Counted from the first letter of the stretch, positions 6,653 to 14,997 are shown. The stretch is DNA of 47,120 nucleotides from an uncultured Rhodobacterales bacterium (GCA_903873585.1 CAIQOV010000039.1:1-47120); one strand, 5' to 3'. Translations and numbers: made by a program. Notes: generated from the letters alone by a model not told the origin.

Positions 6653-7636
6653 TTATTGCAGCGCTTTATCGCTGATCTCATGCGTCCAAGCGCCTTCCGG
6701 TTCCTTGGTGATCACCGGATCCGACCCGCCCGACATCAGTGTCGCCACGGTGCGCTTATAATCCGCCTCGTCCAACGCGCCATTCGACCCAGCGGTCAAC
6801 TTGGCCACTTCGCCCATCATGAATTTCTGATGTTCTTCGGTTTGCGCGCCGGTTTGGTCGGCTTCCATCACAATACCCGCGGCTTCATCCGGATTAGCCT
6901 CGGCATATTTCCAACCTTTTTCGGAAGCACGCACGAATTTGACCATCTTATCAGCAAAAGCGGCGTCTTTCAGGCTGTCGCCCAGAACATAAAGCCCGTC
7001 TTCCAACGTGGCCACGCTCATATCTTCGTATTTGAACGTCACCAGATCTTCCGCTTTGATACCGGCTTCCAGAACCTGACCATATTCGTTGTACGTCATG
7101 GTCGAAATGCAAGCAGCTTGCTTTTGCAACAGCGGGTCAACGTTAAAACCTTGCTTAAGCACGGTAACACCACCGGCCGAGCCATCCGTCTTCAGGCCAA
7201 GTTGGTTCATCCACGACAAGAAGGGATATTCGTTGCCATAGAACCAAACACCCAGTGTTTTATCCGCAAAGTCAGCCGGAGTGGCAATGCCCGATTCTTT
7301 CAAGCACGTCAGCATCAGGCCAGAGTGTTTGAAGGGCTGCGCGATGTTAACCAAGGGCAAACCCTTTTCGCGCGCGGCCAAAGCAGCAGGCATCCAGTCA
7401 ACAATCACATCGGCACCACCGCCAGCGATAACCTGCTCTGGCGCAATATCTGGGCCACCGGGAAGGATCGTTACATCCAAACCTTCGTCAGTGTAAAAAC
7501 CCTTGGCCGCAGCCACGTAATAGCCCGCGAATTGGGCCTGCGTGACCCATTTCAACTGCAACTTTACCGTATCACTGGCAAAAGCCGCGCCCGCAGCGAC
7601 AGCAAAAGCCGCCGCCGTGATCAGAAGTTTCTTCAT
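6653..7636 (-). CDS. NMT1/THI5-type ABC transporter solute-binding protein
   Basis: This is a 327-residue periplasmic protein. The Sec signal peptide MKKLLITAAAFAVAAGAAFA ends near residue 20. The mature protein opens with LQLKWVTQAQFAGYYVAAAK, the hallmark of NMT1/THI5-like proteins that bind pyrimidines or thiamine-pyrimidine precursors. A downstream VIAGGGADVIVDWMPAALAAR matches the ligand-cleft region of the family. GGAGGT eight bases upstream fixes the start; a longer in-frame start is not needed. It is the last gene of an operon that begins with pyrimidine-type amidohydrolases, so a pyrimidine or hydantoin-like ligand is the best guess. A strong terminator follows. Confidence 0.85.
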   Translation of the reverse strand: MKKLLITAAAFAVAAGAAFASDTVKLQLKWVTQAQFAGYYVAAAKGFYTDEGLDVTILPGGPDIAPEQVIAGGGADVIVDWMPAALAAREKGLPLVNIAQPFKHSGLMLTCLKESGIATPADFADKTLGVWFYGNEYPFLSWMNQLGLKTDGSAGGVTVLKQGFNVDPLLQKQAACISTMTYNEYGQVLEAGIKAEDLVTFKYEDMSVATLEDGLYVLGDSLKDAAFADKMVKFVRASEKGWKYAEANPDEAAGIVMEADQTGAQTEEHQKFMMGEVAKLTAGSNGALDEADYKRTVATLMSGGSDPVITKEPEGAWTHEISDKALQ

Positions 7637-7657
7637 TGTGTAGACCTCCATGTTAAA

Positions 7658-8503
7658 TCACCTCCCCCTTTGAGAGGGATGCCAGAACGTGACAGCGCGT
7701 TCCATCGCCGCCACAAACCCGTAAAACACCGAACCGGCCAAAGCCGCGACGGCAATCTCGGCCCAAACCAACGGCAGGGCCAATTGTCCAACCGCTGTCG
7801 AGATACGAAATCCCATGCCAAGCGTCGGAGAGCCGAAATTCTCGGCAACGATAGCCCCAATAAGCGCCAAGGTTGCTGAAATTTTAAGCCCGTTGAACAA
7901 AAATGGCATCGCCGCAGGTAAGCGCAATTTGGTCAACGTCTGCCAATAAGTACCGCCCCACGTCGCCATTAAGTCGCGTTGCATCCGATCACTTGCTGAA
8001 AGACCCGCCACCATGTTGACCAACACAGGAAAGAACACCATCACCACGACAACCGCCGCTTTTGATTGCCAATCAAAGCCAAACCACATCACCATAATGG
8101 GCGCTATGCCAACAATCGGCAAAGCAGCCACAAAATTACCAATGGGCAACAGTCCTGCACGCAAAAACGGCACACGGTCAACGAGGACAGCAACGAAACA
8201 ACCCGCAGCAACCCCGAAGGTGTAGCCCGTCAAAGCGCCTTTCAAGATTGTCTGCACAAAATCAACCCATAGAATGGGTAGGTTAGCACCAATCGCCGCT
8301 CCAATAGAGCTCGGCGCGGGTAAAATAACTTCTGGCACAGAAAAGCCGGTGACTATACCCTGCCATAGGCCCAAAATCGCCAAACCGAATAGCACAGGAA
8401 CAGCAATGCGAACGGATTTACGATTGGCAAATCGCGAATGGGCAATTGCCGCATTAAGCGCCCAGCAGGACAACCAAAAGCCTATCCCCAATAACAGGCT
8501 CAC
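7658..8503 (-). CDS. ABC transporter permease (SsuC/TauC-like), second subunit
   Basis: This is a 281-residue inner-membrane protein with about six helices. The EAA loop is seen at MQRDLMATWGGTYWQTLTKL followed by RLPAAMPFLFNGLK. The start is a GTG at 8501-8503 that overlaps the TGA of the other permease gene (GTGA); an ATG-based longer reading would run through that gene and lacks family features. The N-terminal segment SLLLGIGFWLSCWALN adds one hydrophobic stretch before the canonical domain. It should pair with the neighbouring permease to form the channel of the NMT1-type transporter. Confidence 0.85.
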   Translation of the reverse strand: MSLLLGIGFWLSCWALNAAIAHSRFANRKSVRIAVPVLFGLAILGLWQGIVTGFSVPEVILPAPSSIGAAIGANLPILWVDFVQTILKGALTGYTFGVAAGCFVAVLVDRVPFLRAGLLPIGNFVAALPIVGIAPIMVMWFGFDWQSKAAVVVVMVFFPVLVNMVAGLSASDRMQRDLMATWGGTYWQTLTKLRLPAAMPFLFNGLKISATLALIGAIVAENFGSPTLGMGFRISTAVGQLALPLVWAEIAVAALAGSVFYGFVAAMERAVTFWHPSQRGR

Positions 8504-9381
8504 ACCCGCACTCCCATATTTCGTGTCACCACTGTCTCTACGACACGCACGATCAAGATCAAAACCCCCGCCAAAATGGCTGCCGCGAACAACGCGGCCC
8601 AAACGATAATTGGTGATCCGAATTGGCTGCCAATCAACATTCGCGCACCCAAACCCTCTATTGCGCCCGTGGGCAATTCGCCGACAATCGCACCGACAAG
8701 GCTAGCAGCAATGCCCACCTTGAGACTGGTGAACAGATACGGCACCGACGAAGGCAGGCGAAGCTTGAAAAAACCCTGCGCTTCCGATGCGCTGTAGGTT
8801 TTAAGCTGATCTAACTGCATTTGATCCGGGCTACGCAGGCCTTTGACCATACCAACCAGAACGGGGAAATAGCTTAAGTAGGCCGCAATAATGGTTTTAG
8901 ATACTAGGGCATTCGACACACCCAAATGGTCGCCAAACCCCAGAGAATTAGACAAAACTACAATCATCGGCGCAATCGCCACAACCGGCACTGTCTGGCT
9001 TATCACGGCCCATGGCATCAGGCCCAATTCCATCGTGCGGCTTTGTACAATGCCAACGGCCAACAAAATACCCAGCAAGCTGCCCAACACAAACCCTGAA
9101 AAGGTTGAAACCAGCGTGACATAGCCATGATAGACAAGGCTTTTCTTTGATGTGATATTATAGGCCGTCAGCCCCTTCCACAATTCTGCCACCACTTGAT
9201 GCGGTGGCGGCAGAACGGGGCGTTCTTGGGCCATTGTGTCTGTCAAAAGCAGGGTGAATGTCACCTCAGTGCCATTGCGGGCCGCCTGATCATAGGTCCA
9301 TGCGGCATTTAACCACACTGCCGCACAGTACCAAAGCGCCACAATAACTGCTAAAACCCCCAGAACCGCCGCTGCTTTCAC
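8500..9381 (-). CDS. ABC transporter permease (SsuC/TauC-like), first subunit
   Basis: This is a 293-residue inner-membrane protein with about six to seven helices. The EAA loop lies around YSASEAQGFFKLRLPSSVPY. The start is GTG at 9379-9381, overlapping the stop of the small DMT-type gene (GTGA) and preceded by GGGAGG at seven bases. An upstream in-frame ATG exists but the sequence before the GTG is antisense-like and not conserved in character. A periplasmic loop of about 50 residues (DQAARNGTEVTF...VAELWKGLTAYN) follows the first helix. It forms a heteromeric channel with the next permease. Confidence 0.85.
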   Translation of the reverse strand: MKAAAVLGVLAVIVALWYCAAVWLNAAWTYDQAARNGTEVTFTLLLTDTMAQERPVLPPPHQVVAELWKGLTAYNITSKKSLVYHGYVTLVSTFSGFVLGSLLGILLAVGIVQSRTMELGLMPWAVISQTVPVVAIAPMIVVLSNSLGFGDHLGVSNALVSKTIIAAYLSYFPVLVGMVKGLRSPDQMQLDQLKTYSASEAQGFFKLRLPSSVPYLFTSLKVGIAASLVGAIVGELPTGAIEGLGARMLIGSQFGSPIIVWAALFAAAILAGVLILIVRVVETVVTRNMGVRV

Positions 9382-9713
9382 GATGCGCCTCCCTGGGGCC
9401 AAGCGATCATCGAAATTGACACAATCCCCAGCACCACTCCTGCAACTTGCAAACCGGTGGGGCGTTCGCCGAATACCACAAAGGCGATGACCGTAATCGC
9501 GACCAGTTGAAAGACCAGCGAAAGTGCCAGTGCCAACCCCAACCCATTTTCGCGCATCACCCGCACCATCAGGTAATTGCCCAAGCAAAAACACGCCAAT
9601 GAGGCCAGCAACATCAAAGATCCGCCTTTGGCCGCATAGGTCTTAAGCAGCGAATTGGCCACCATGAAGACGCCTGTCGAAGCCGCAAGATAAAAAAGAA
9701 CCACCGGATTCAT
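9378..9713 (-). CDS. Small DMT-superfamily (EamA/SMR-like) membrane protein
   Basis: This is a 111-residue protein with four hydrophobic helices, like half of an EamA transporter or a small-multidrug-resistance subunit. Features are GENGLGLALALS-like packing (RENGLGLALALSLVFQLVAI) and the late VVFGERPTGLQVAGVVLG, which matches the C-terminal repeat of DMT proteins. It is placed inside an ABC transporter operon, between the ATPase and the first permease, and its stop overlaps the permease GTG, so synthesis is coupled. Its role is unknown; it could be an exporter of an intermediate or an accessory subunit. Confidence 0.75.
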   Translation of the reverse strand: MNPVVLFYLAASTGVFMVANSLLKTYAAKGGSLMLLASLACFCLGNYLMVRVMRENGLGLALALSLVFQLVAITVIAFVVFGERPTGLQVAGVVLGIVSISMIAWPQGGAS

Positions 9714-9740
9714 GGCCTATGCCCTATTGCAAACAGCGCC

Positions 9741-10520
9741 TTAATCATCCGTGTGCCCCGCCCTTAACCCTTCGCGCACGCGGTGGGCGATGTCGATAAA
9801 AGCCTTGGTATCGCGAATATCCAAAGGGCGTTCACGCGGCAGGGGGCTGTCAATTATGTCCGTAATCCGCCCCGGGCGCGGCGACATGACGACGATCTTG
9901 GTCGAAAGATAAACCGCCTCGGGGATGGAATGGGTCACAAAACCGATGGTCTTTCCGGTTCTGTTCCAAAGCTTTAGCAACTCTTCGTTCAACCTATCGC
10001 GCACAATTTCATCTAAGGCGCCAAAGGGTTCATCCATGAGCAAAATGTCGGCATCAAAGGCCAAAGCCCGCGCAATAGAGGCGCGTTGCTGCATGCCGCC
10101 CGACAATTGCCATGGAAACTTTTTGCCAAAGCCCGACAGTTCAACCAATTCCAACACGCGCTCGACTCGGGATTGCTGTTCTTCTTTCGAAAACCCCATA
10201 ATTTCCAAAGGAAGTGAGATGTTTTTTGCAATCGTGCGCCACGGATACAGTCCCGCCGCCTGAAAGACATAGCCATAAGCACGTTTGCGGCGCGCTTCAT
10301 CGGGGGTCATGCCGTTCACGGTTAAACTTCCGCTCGTCGGATGCTCTAACGCTGCAATGGCGCGCAGAAAAGTTGTTTTACCACACCCACTTGGGCCAAT
10401 GAACGACACAAACTCACCCTTGCTCACGCTTAGATTGATGTCTTTCAGCGCTTGCACCGGCCCGTCACCGGTCTGGAACACCAGATTAACGCCTTTGGCT
10501 TCGATAACCGCCGCGTTCAT
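9741..10520 (-). CDS. ABC transporter ATP-binding protein (SsuB/TauB-like)
   Basis: This is a 259-residue cytoplasmic ATPase. Walker A is GPSGCGKTT (about residues 47-55), the Q-loop region is YGYVFQAAGLYPWRT, the signature is LSGGMQQRASIARAL, and Walker B is ILLMDEPFGALD; the switch His is in FVTHSIPEA. Start ATG at 10520 lies five bases past the dihydropyrimidinase stop; upstream in-frame starts would overlap that gene. It drives uptake through the two permeases that follow in the same operon. Confidence 0.9.
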   Translation of the reverse strand: MNAAVIEAKGVNLVFQTGDGPVQALKDINLSVSKGEFVSFIGPSGCGKTTFLRAIAALEHPTSGSLTVNGMTPDEARRKRAYGYVFQAAGLYPWRTIAKNISLPLEIMGFSKEEQQSRVERVLELVELSGFGKKFPWQLSGGMQQRASIARALAFDADILLMDEPFGALDEIVRDRLNEELLKLWNRTGKTIGFVTHSIPEAVYLSTKIVVMSPRPGRITDIIDSPLPRERPLDIRDTKAFIDIAHRVREGLRAGHTDD

Positions 10521-10525
10521 CCCGA

Positions 10526-11974
10526 TCAAACCCCCGTCGCCGGAACACCCGAACGCACCACGGGGCGCGGCGAGGTTATGTCTTTCCAAGCACTTAGCGC
10601 GCGGTTCACCGCAGGGCGCGGGGCGCGGGCGACGAATTTACCGTGGCCTTCTTGCGCCTGCACCACCCCGTCATTCACCGCCACTTGCCCTCGCGTCAGG
10701 GTATAGCGCGGCAGGCCCTTAACCCTGTGGCCTTCAAACACGTTATAGTCGATCTTCGATTGCTGGGTGGCCGCAGAAATGGTTTTTTCCTTATTCGGGT
10801 CCAAAACCACCAAATCGGCATCCGCCCCCACCAAGACCGCCCCCTTCTTCGGATAGCAGTTCAAAATCTTGGCGATATTGGTCGAGGTGACGGCCACAAA
10901 TTCGTTCATCGTCAGGCGGCCAGTTTCAACACCCGTGGTCCACAGCATGGGCATGCGGTCTTCTAAACCCCCGGTTCCGTTGGGGATTTTCGCAAAACTA
11001 TCCAGCCCAAAGCGCTTTTGCGCTGTCGTAAAGGCGCAGTGATCGGTCGCCACGCAAGACAGGCTGCCCGCTTGCAGGCCCGCCCACAGGCTATCTTGGT
11101 GCACCTTGGCGCGGAACGGGGGCGACATGACTCGGCGCGCGGCATGGTCCCAATCGGGGTGGAAATACTCACTTTCGTCCAGCGTCAGGTGCTGGATCAG
11201 CGGTTCGCCCCAGACCCGCTTGCCCTGTTGGCGGGCGCGGCGAATGGCTTCGTGCGCCTCTTCACACGAGGTATGCACCACATATAGGGGCACGCCCGCC
11301 ATGTCGGCGATCATGATGGCGCGGTTGGTCGCCTCGCCCTCGACCTGCGGGGGGCGGGAATAGGCGTGGGCTTCTGGGCCAATGTTGCCTTCGGCAAGCA
11401 GCTTGGCTGTCAGTTCTGCCACAACATCGCCGTTTTCGGCATGCACCATGGCCAAGCCGCCCAAATCGCCAACCCGTTTGAAAGATTGATACATTTCATC
11501 ATCGTTGACCATCAACGCGCCTTTGTAGGCCATGAAATGTTTGAACGAGGTCATGCCCGCTTTGACCGAATCCTCCATATCCTCCCACACCTTTTGGCCC
11601 CACCATGTGATGGCCATGTGATAGGAATAGTCGCAAGAGGCGCGGCCCGCTTTGTTGTGCCACATTTGGGCCGCATCCATCAGGCCCTGCCCCTGCCCCG
11701 GCAGAACAAAATCCACCACCATGGTCGTGCCGCCCGACAGCGCGGCGCGGGTGCCAGATTCGAAATCGTCGGTCGAATAGGTGCCCATGAAGGGCATTTC
11801 CAGATGGGTGTGCGGATCAATCCCGCCGGGCATAACGTAGCAGTCCGTGGCATCAAGTTCGTCACCGCCCTTCAGGTTCGGCCCGATTTCGGTGATGATG
11901 CCGCCCTCGATGCGCACATCGGCTTTGTAGGTCAGGTCAGCGGTGACGATAGTGCCGTTTTTGATGATGGTCAT
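10526..11974 (-). CDS. hydA: Dihydropyrimidinase / D-hydantoinase
   Basis: This is a 482-residue amidohydrolase that hydrolyses dihydrouracil or dihydrothymine to the N-carbamoyl-beta-amino acid. The binuclear metal site is complete: DPHTH near residue 58, the Lys of SFKHFMAYKG that is carboxylated in this family, then VHAEN, VVHTS, and the late Asp in CVATDHCAF. Length fits bacterial dihydropyrimidinases. The ATG overlaps the TGA of a 35-codon micro-ORF, which itself overlaps the amidohydrolase gene. The next step enzyme is the M20 amidohydrolase upstream in the operon, so the two would degrade reduced pyrimidines to beta-alanine-type products. Confidence 0.92.
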   Translation of the reverse strand: MTIIKNGTIVTADLTYKADVRIEGGIITEIGPNLKGGDELDATDCYVMPGGIDPHTHLEMPFMGTYSTDDFESGTRAALSGGTTMVVDFVLPGQGQGLMDAAQMWHNKAGRASCDYSYHMAITWWGQKVWEDMEDSVKAGMTSFKHFMAYKGALMVNDDEMYQSFKRVGDLGGLAMVHAENGDVVAELTAKLLAEGNIGPEAHAYSRPPQVEGEATNRAIMIADMAGVPLYVVHTSCEEAHEAIRRARQQGKRVWGEPLIQHLTLDESEYFHPDWDHAARRVMSPPFRAKVHQDSLWAGLQAGSLSCVATDHCAFTTAQKRFGLDSFAKIPNGTGGLEDRMPMLWTTGVETGRLTMNEFVAVTSTNIAKILNCYPKKGAVLVGADADLVVLDPNKEKTISAATQQSKIDYNVFEGHRVKGLPRYTLTRGQVAVNDGVVQAQEGHGKFVARAPRPAVNRALSAWKDITSPRPVVRSGVPATGV

Positions 11975-12078
11975 TTGCCAAATTCCTGCTGAATGCGCGC
12001 CGCGAGGGGCAGTTTTTGATCTAAGGATGCGCGGTTTTGGGCAAGGCCGCGCGGGCGATTTTGAACGCGATTACTCAC
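11971..12078 (-). CDS. Micro-ORF (35 codons) between the amidohydrolase and dihydropyrimidinase genes
   Basis: A GTG at 12076-12078 overlaps the TGA of the upstream amidohydrolase gene (GTGA), and the frame ends at a TGA that overlaps the ATG of hydA (ATGA). It therefore bridges the 100-base gap exactly. The predicted peptide begins MSNRVQNRPRGLAQNRASLD and is basic, hydrophilic and without a membrane helix. It may be a coupling peptide whose translation carries ribosomes to hydA, or a small functional protein. The exact fit of both overlaps is the main support; the family is unknown. Confidence 0.5.
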   Translation of the reverse strand: MSNRVQNRPRGLAQNRASLDQKLPLAARIQQEFGK

Positions 12079-13325
12079 CCCACCACCTCTGCCACGTCCA
12101 ACACCGCGTGCAGCATCACATCGGTGCCCGCAGCGGCCCATTCGGACGAAATCTCTTCCGCCTCGTTGTGCGACAGCCCGCCGACACAGGGGCACATGAT
12201 CATCACGGTGGGGGCTACGCGGTTGATCCAGCAGGCGTCGTGGCCTGCGCCTGATACGATGTCTTGGTGCGAATACCCCAAGGTTTCAGCGGCTTGGCGC
12301 ACAACCGACACAAGGCCCGCATCAAAGGTCACAGGGTCAAAGTGCCCGACATCTTCAATCTCAACCCCCAAGCCCAGTTCCCCAGCCACCGCATGGGCGG
12401 CGCGGATCACTTCGGCTTTCATCGCCTCAAGCTTGGGCAATTCGGGGCTGCGGATGTCGACTGTGAACACCACCTTGCCCGGAATAACGTTGCGCGAATT
12501 GGGGTAAACCTTCACCTGCCCCACAGCACCCACGGCGTTGGGCTGGTGGCTCATCGCAATCTGGTGCACCCGTTCGGTGATGCGCGCCATGCCAAGGCCC
12601 GCATTCACGCGCATATTCATCGGCGTTGATCCGGTATGCGCATCTTTGCCGGTTAGGGTGATTTCCAGCCACCACAGGCCCTGCCCATGGGTGACAACGC
12701 CAATCGTTTTGCCCTCGGCCTCTAGAATAGGGCCCTGTTCGATGTGCAGTTCGAACATCGCGTGCATCTTGCGCGCGCCGACCTTTTCGTCGCCCACCCA
12801 GCCAATGCGCGCCAGTTCTTCGCCGAAAAGCTTGCCGTCCAGATCGCGGCGCGACTTTGCGTAATCTTCGGTATGTAACCCCGCAAACACGCCCGATGCC
12901 AGCATGGCAGGGGCAAACCTTGCGCCTTCTTCATTCGTCCAGTTGGTCACAACAATCGGGTGTTTGGTTTGAATGCCCAAATCGTTCAGGCTGCGCACCA
13001 CTTCCAACGCGCCCAAAACGCCTAGCACCCCGTCATAGCGCCCGCCGGTCGGTTGGGTATCCAGATGGCTGCCCATATAGACGGGCAATGCCGCAGGGTC
13101 AGTTCCGGCACGACTGGCAAACATATTGCCCATCGTGTCCACGCCCATCGTCATGCCCGCATCCTTACACCAGCGCGCAAACAGGTGGCGGCCTGCGCTG
13201 TCAGCATCGGTCAGGGTCTGGCGGTTGTTGCCACCCGCAATGCCGGGGCCGATCTGGGCCATCTGGTCCAAACTGTCCCAAAGACGCGCCGAATTGATGC
13301 GCAGGTTTTCACCGGGTGCGGGCAT
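12075..13325 (-). CDS. M20-family Zn-dependent amidohydrolase, N-carbamoyl-beta-alanine type
   Basis: This is a 416-residue cytoplasmic enzyme of the beta-ureidopropionase / allantoate amidohydrolase / L-carbamoylase group. Metal ligands are visible in MGSHLDTQPTGGRYDG, TNEEGARF, ELHIEQGPILE and the late LSHNE; a catalytic-domain GAGHDA is also present. The dimerisation lid contains GKDAHTGSTP and NVIPGKV. Neighbouring hydA and RutR-like operators favour N-carbamoyl-beta-alanine or its methyl analogue as substrate. AAGGGGAG precedes the ATG. It is the first gene of a long minus-strand operon whose promoter lies in the 126-base gap to the divergent TetR gene, where two RutR-type palindromes sit. 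Confidence 0.88.
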   Translation of the reverse strand: MPAPGENLRINSARLWDSLDQMAQIGPGIAGGNNRQTLTDADSAGRHLFARWCKDAGMTMGVDTMGNMFASRAGTDPAALPVYMGSHLDTQPTGGRYDGVLGVLGALEVVRSLNDLGIQTKHPIVVTNWTNEEGARFAPAMLASGVFAGLHTEDYAKSRRDLDGKLFGEELARIGWVGDEKVGARKMHAMFELHIEQGPILEAEGKTIGVVTHGQGLWWLEITLTGKDAHTGSTPMNMRVNAGLGMARITERVHQIAMSHQPNAVGAVGQVKVYPNSRNVIPGKVVFTVDIRSPELPKLEAMKAEVIRAAHAVAGELGLGVEIEDVGHFDPVTFDAGLVSVVRQAAETLGYSHQDIVSGAGHDACWINRVAPTVMIMCPCVGGLSHNEAEEISSEWAAAGTDVMLHAVLDVAEVVG

Positions 13326-13381
13326 TGCAGTCTCCCCTTAGGTCGCAGAGGTCTTGATGCCTCTTGCGACGAATCTTTTCC

Positions 13382-13395
13382 TGACCGTATGGTCA
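13382..13395. promoter_or_regulatory. RutR-type operator 1 (TGACC-GTAT-GGTCA)
   Basis: This is a perfect 5-bp-arm dyad, flanked by C and G. It follows the RutR consensus TTGACCA-NN-TGGTCAA closely. It lies 57 bases before the amidohydrolase start and 56 before the divergent regulator start. Confidence 0.7.
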
Positions 13396-13415
13396 GACCA
13401 AAGCGCACCACAGCC

Positions 13416-13429
13416 TGACCAACCGGTCA
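13416..13429. promoter_or_regulatory. RutR-type operator 2 (TGACC-AACC-GGTCA)
   Basis: A second dyad with the same arms, 34 bases centre to centre from operator 1, in the same divergent promoter region. Two sites of this kind suggest autoregulation plus control of the catabolic operon by the RutR-like protein encoded at 13452. Confidence 0.7.
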
Positions 13430-13451
13430 AGAAAATTCTGAACATCAGACC

Positions 13452-14081
13452 ATGACAGACACCGCCCGCCCGCTTCGCCGCACCGAAATTCGGCAACAAA
13501 ACGAAACGCTGATCTTGCAAGCGGCCGAGAAAGTCTTTGCCGAGGCGGGCTTTGGCGGGGCCACGATGCAACTGATCGCCGATATGGCGGGCCTGCCCAA
13601 AGCGAACCTGCATTACTACTTTGCCACCAAAGAAGACCTGTACCGCCGGGTTGTGCAGGATATTTTCGAAATCTGGCTGCACGCCGCCGACAGTATGGAC
13701 CAAGCCCCCGGCCCCATCGAAGGAATCGGGGCCTATATCCAAGCCAAGATGGAGATTTCCCGCCGCCACCCCAACGGGTCAAAGGTTTGGGCGTTTGAAG
13801 TGATGCACCGCGCCCCTGTCATTCAGGATTATCTGGAAACCACCCTGCGCGCTTGGACCACGGGCCGCGTGCGGCTGATTGAACGCTGGATCGCCGAGGG
13901 TAAAATGGCCCCCGTCGATCCTGAACATCTGCTGTATATGCTGTGGGCCACCACCCAGCACTACGCCGATTTCGGCCATCAGATCGAAACGCTGAACGCG
14001 GGGCCTTTAAGCGACGCCGATTGGCAAAAGGCCACGGACAGTGTGAAAACCATGATCCTGCGCGGCATAGGCGCGCTGTAA
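13452..14081 (+). CDS. TetR-family regulator, RutR-like
   Basis: This is a 209-residue regulator. The helix-turn-helix lies at about residues 36-60 (GATMQLIADMAGLPKANLHYYF). The C-terminal half resembles RutR, the uracil-sensing regulator of E. coli, in PEHLLYMLWATTQHYADF and the spacing of the ligand domain. It is divergent from the pyrimidine-type operon with two RutR-like operators in between, so it is the obvious local regulator. A second RutR-like gene lies 1 kb away; this copy differs in the YYFATKEDLY stretch. The effector is probably a pyrimidine, by inference. Confidence 0.85.
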   Translation: MTDTARPLRRTEIRQQNETLILQAAEKVFAEAGFGGATMQLIADMAGLPKANLHYYFATKEDLYRRVVQDIFEIWLHAADSMDQAPGPIEGIGAYIQAKMEISRRHPNGSKVWAFEVMHRAPVIQDYLETTLRAWTTGRVRLIERWIAEGKMAPVDPEHLLYMLWATTQHYADFGHQIETLNAGPLSDADWQKATDSVKTMILRGIGAL

Positions 14082-14145
14082 CCCCATTTCCAAACGCCGT
14101 CCCCCGCCCTAGGGTGGGCGAAATCCATTGCCCTTAGGAGTGCTC

Positions 14146-14604
14146 ATGACCACCCCCACCCTGCCCGAGCTAGAGGCCGAAGAAGCCACCCTGATCCTGC
14201 CGCATTTTGACGAGCACATGGCGCTGAAGTTGGGCAATGCGATTGTCGCTTTGGCCGTGGCGCGCAAGGCGCCCGTTGTGGTCAACATCCGCAACGCCAA
14301 CCGCTGCTTTTTTCATGCAGCCCTGCCCGGATCGGCGGCCACCAACGACAACTGGGCGCGGCGCAAGTCGAATGCGGCGCTGATGACGGGCCACGCCTCG
14401 TTGCTGATCGGGATGCACCACGCAGCACGCAACCGCACCATCGCAGACGAAGGCTGGTCGCCCATCGACTTTTCTGACAGCGGCGGGGCTGTGCCCCTTC
14501 GCGTGGCGGGCGCGGGCATTGTGGCGGTGGCTACGGTGTCGGGGCTGCCGCAGGTGGAGGATCACAAAATGGTGGTCGAAGCGATTAGGTCGCTGATCAG
14601 CTAA
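14146..14604 (+). CDS. Heme-degrading-domain (DUF336/UPF0303) protein
   Basis: This is a 152-residue cytoplasmic protein of the UPF0303/HbpS-like family. Signature stretches are GNAIVALAVARKAPVVVNIR, NRCFFHAALPGSAATNDNW and the later DFSDSGGAVPLRV with IVAVATVSGLPQVEDHKMVV. TTAGGAG seven bases upstream picks this ATG over one 18 bases earlier. Members of this fold bind small ligands or heme; the function of the UPF0303 branch is not settled. It follows the TetR gene by 64 bases on the same strand and may be co-transcribed. Confidence 0.85.
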   Translation: MTTPTLPELEAEEATLILPHFDEHMALKLGNAIVALAVARKAPVVVNIRNANRCFFHAALPGSAATNDNWARRKSNAALMTGHASLLIGMHHAARNRTIADEGWSPIDFSDSGGAVPLRVAGAGIVAVATVSGLPQVEDHKMVVEAIRSLIS

Positions 14605-14638
14605 CGCCAAGCGGGCTGCGCTTTTGTGGGGCGGCCCC

Positions 14639-14923
14639 TTACTTCAACTCGACCTCAACAAAGCTCATCGGCTCTGTTCCGTCGTTGACCACGTTGTGCT
14701 CTACCCCCTCCATCCGGCGATACGCGGTGCCTGCGGGCACCAGCACACGGCGCGAACCGCCACCGGGTTCTTCCAGCAGCATATGGCAATCGGTCACAGC
14801 CGTGATCACGTAATCATGGCCGTGGCGATGCCAGCCGGTTTGCGCGCCGGGAGCAAAGTCAAAACGGGTGACGATCACGCGGTCATCGGCGACAAGTTGG
14901 GTGGCGGTGCATGAAGGGCGCAT
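14639..14923 (-). CDS. Small cupin-domain protein
   Basis: This is a 94-residue single-domain cupin. The metal-binding motif is visible as GWHRHGHDYVI near residues 30-40, and a second motif region is GTAYRRMEGVEHNVVN. Such small cupins bind a metal and a small ligand; the substrate cannot be told. TTGGAG precedes the ATG at 14923. It converges on the DUF336 gene and diverges from the second RutR-like regulator, which may control it. Confidence 0.8.
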   Translation of the reverse strand: MRPSCTATQLVADDRVIVTRFDFAPGAQTGWHRHGHDYVITAVTDCHMLLEEPGGGSRRVLVPAGTAYRRMEGVEHNVVNDGTEPMSFVEVELK

Positions 14924-14985
14924 GGGGTTCTCCAAGGGCGATGGCTTTTGATACGGCGCGCGGCCCCCTGCCGCCAGCCCTAAGA

Positions 14986-14997
14986 CAAACCTGTTTG
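14986..14997. promoter_or_regulatory. 12-bp palindrome CAAAC-CT-GTTTG between cupin and TetR genes
   Basis: A perfect 5-bp-arm dyad in the 128-base divergent gap between the cupin gene and the second RutR-like gene. It could be an operator for that regulator, but it does not match the RutR consensus and may be chance. Confidence 0.3.

Noticed and set aside
6632-7879. Long open frame on the plus strand opposite the NMT1-type binding protein
   Set aside because: It is antisense to a protein with clear signal peptide and family motifs, and its composition is that of a shadow frame.
14091-14120. CGCCC/GGGCG hairpin between the RutR-like and DUF336 genes as terminator
   Set aside because: The stem is five base pairs and has no T-run, so I do not call it a terminator.
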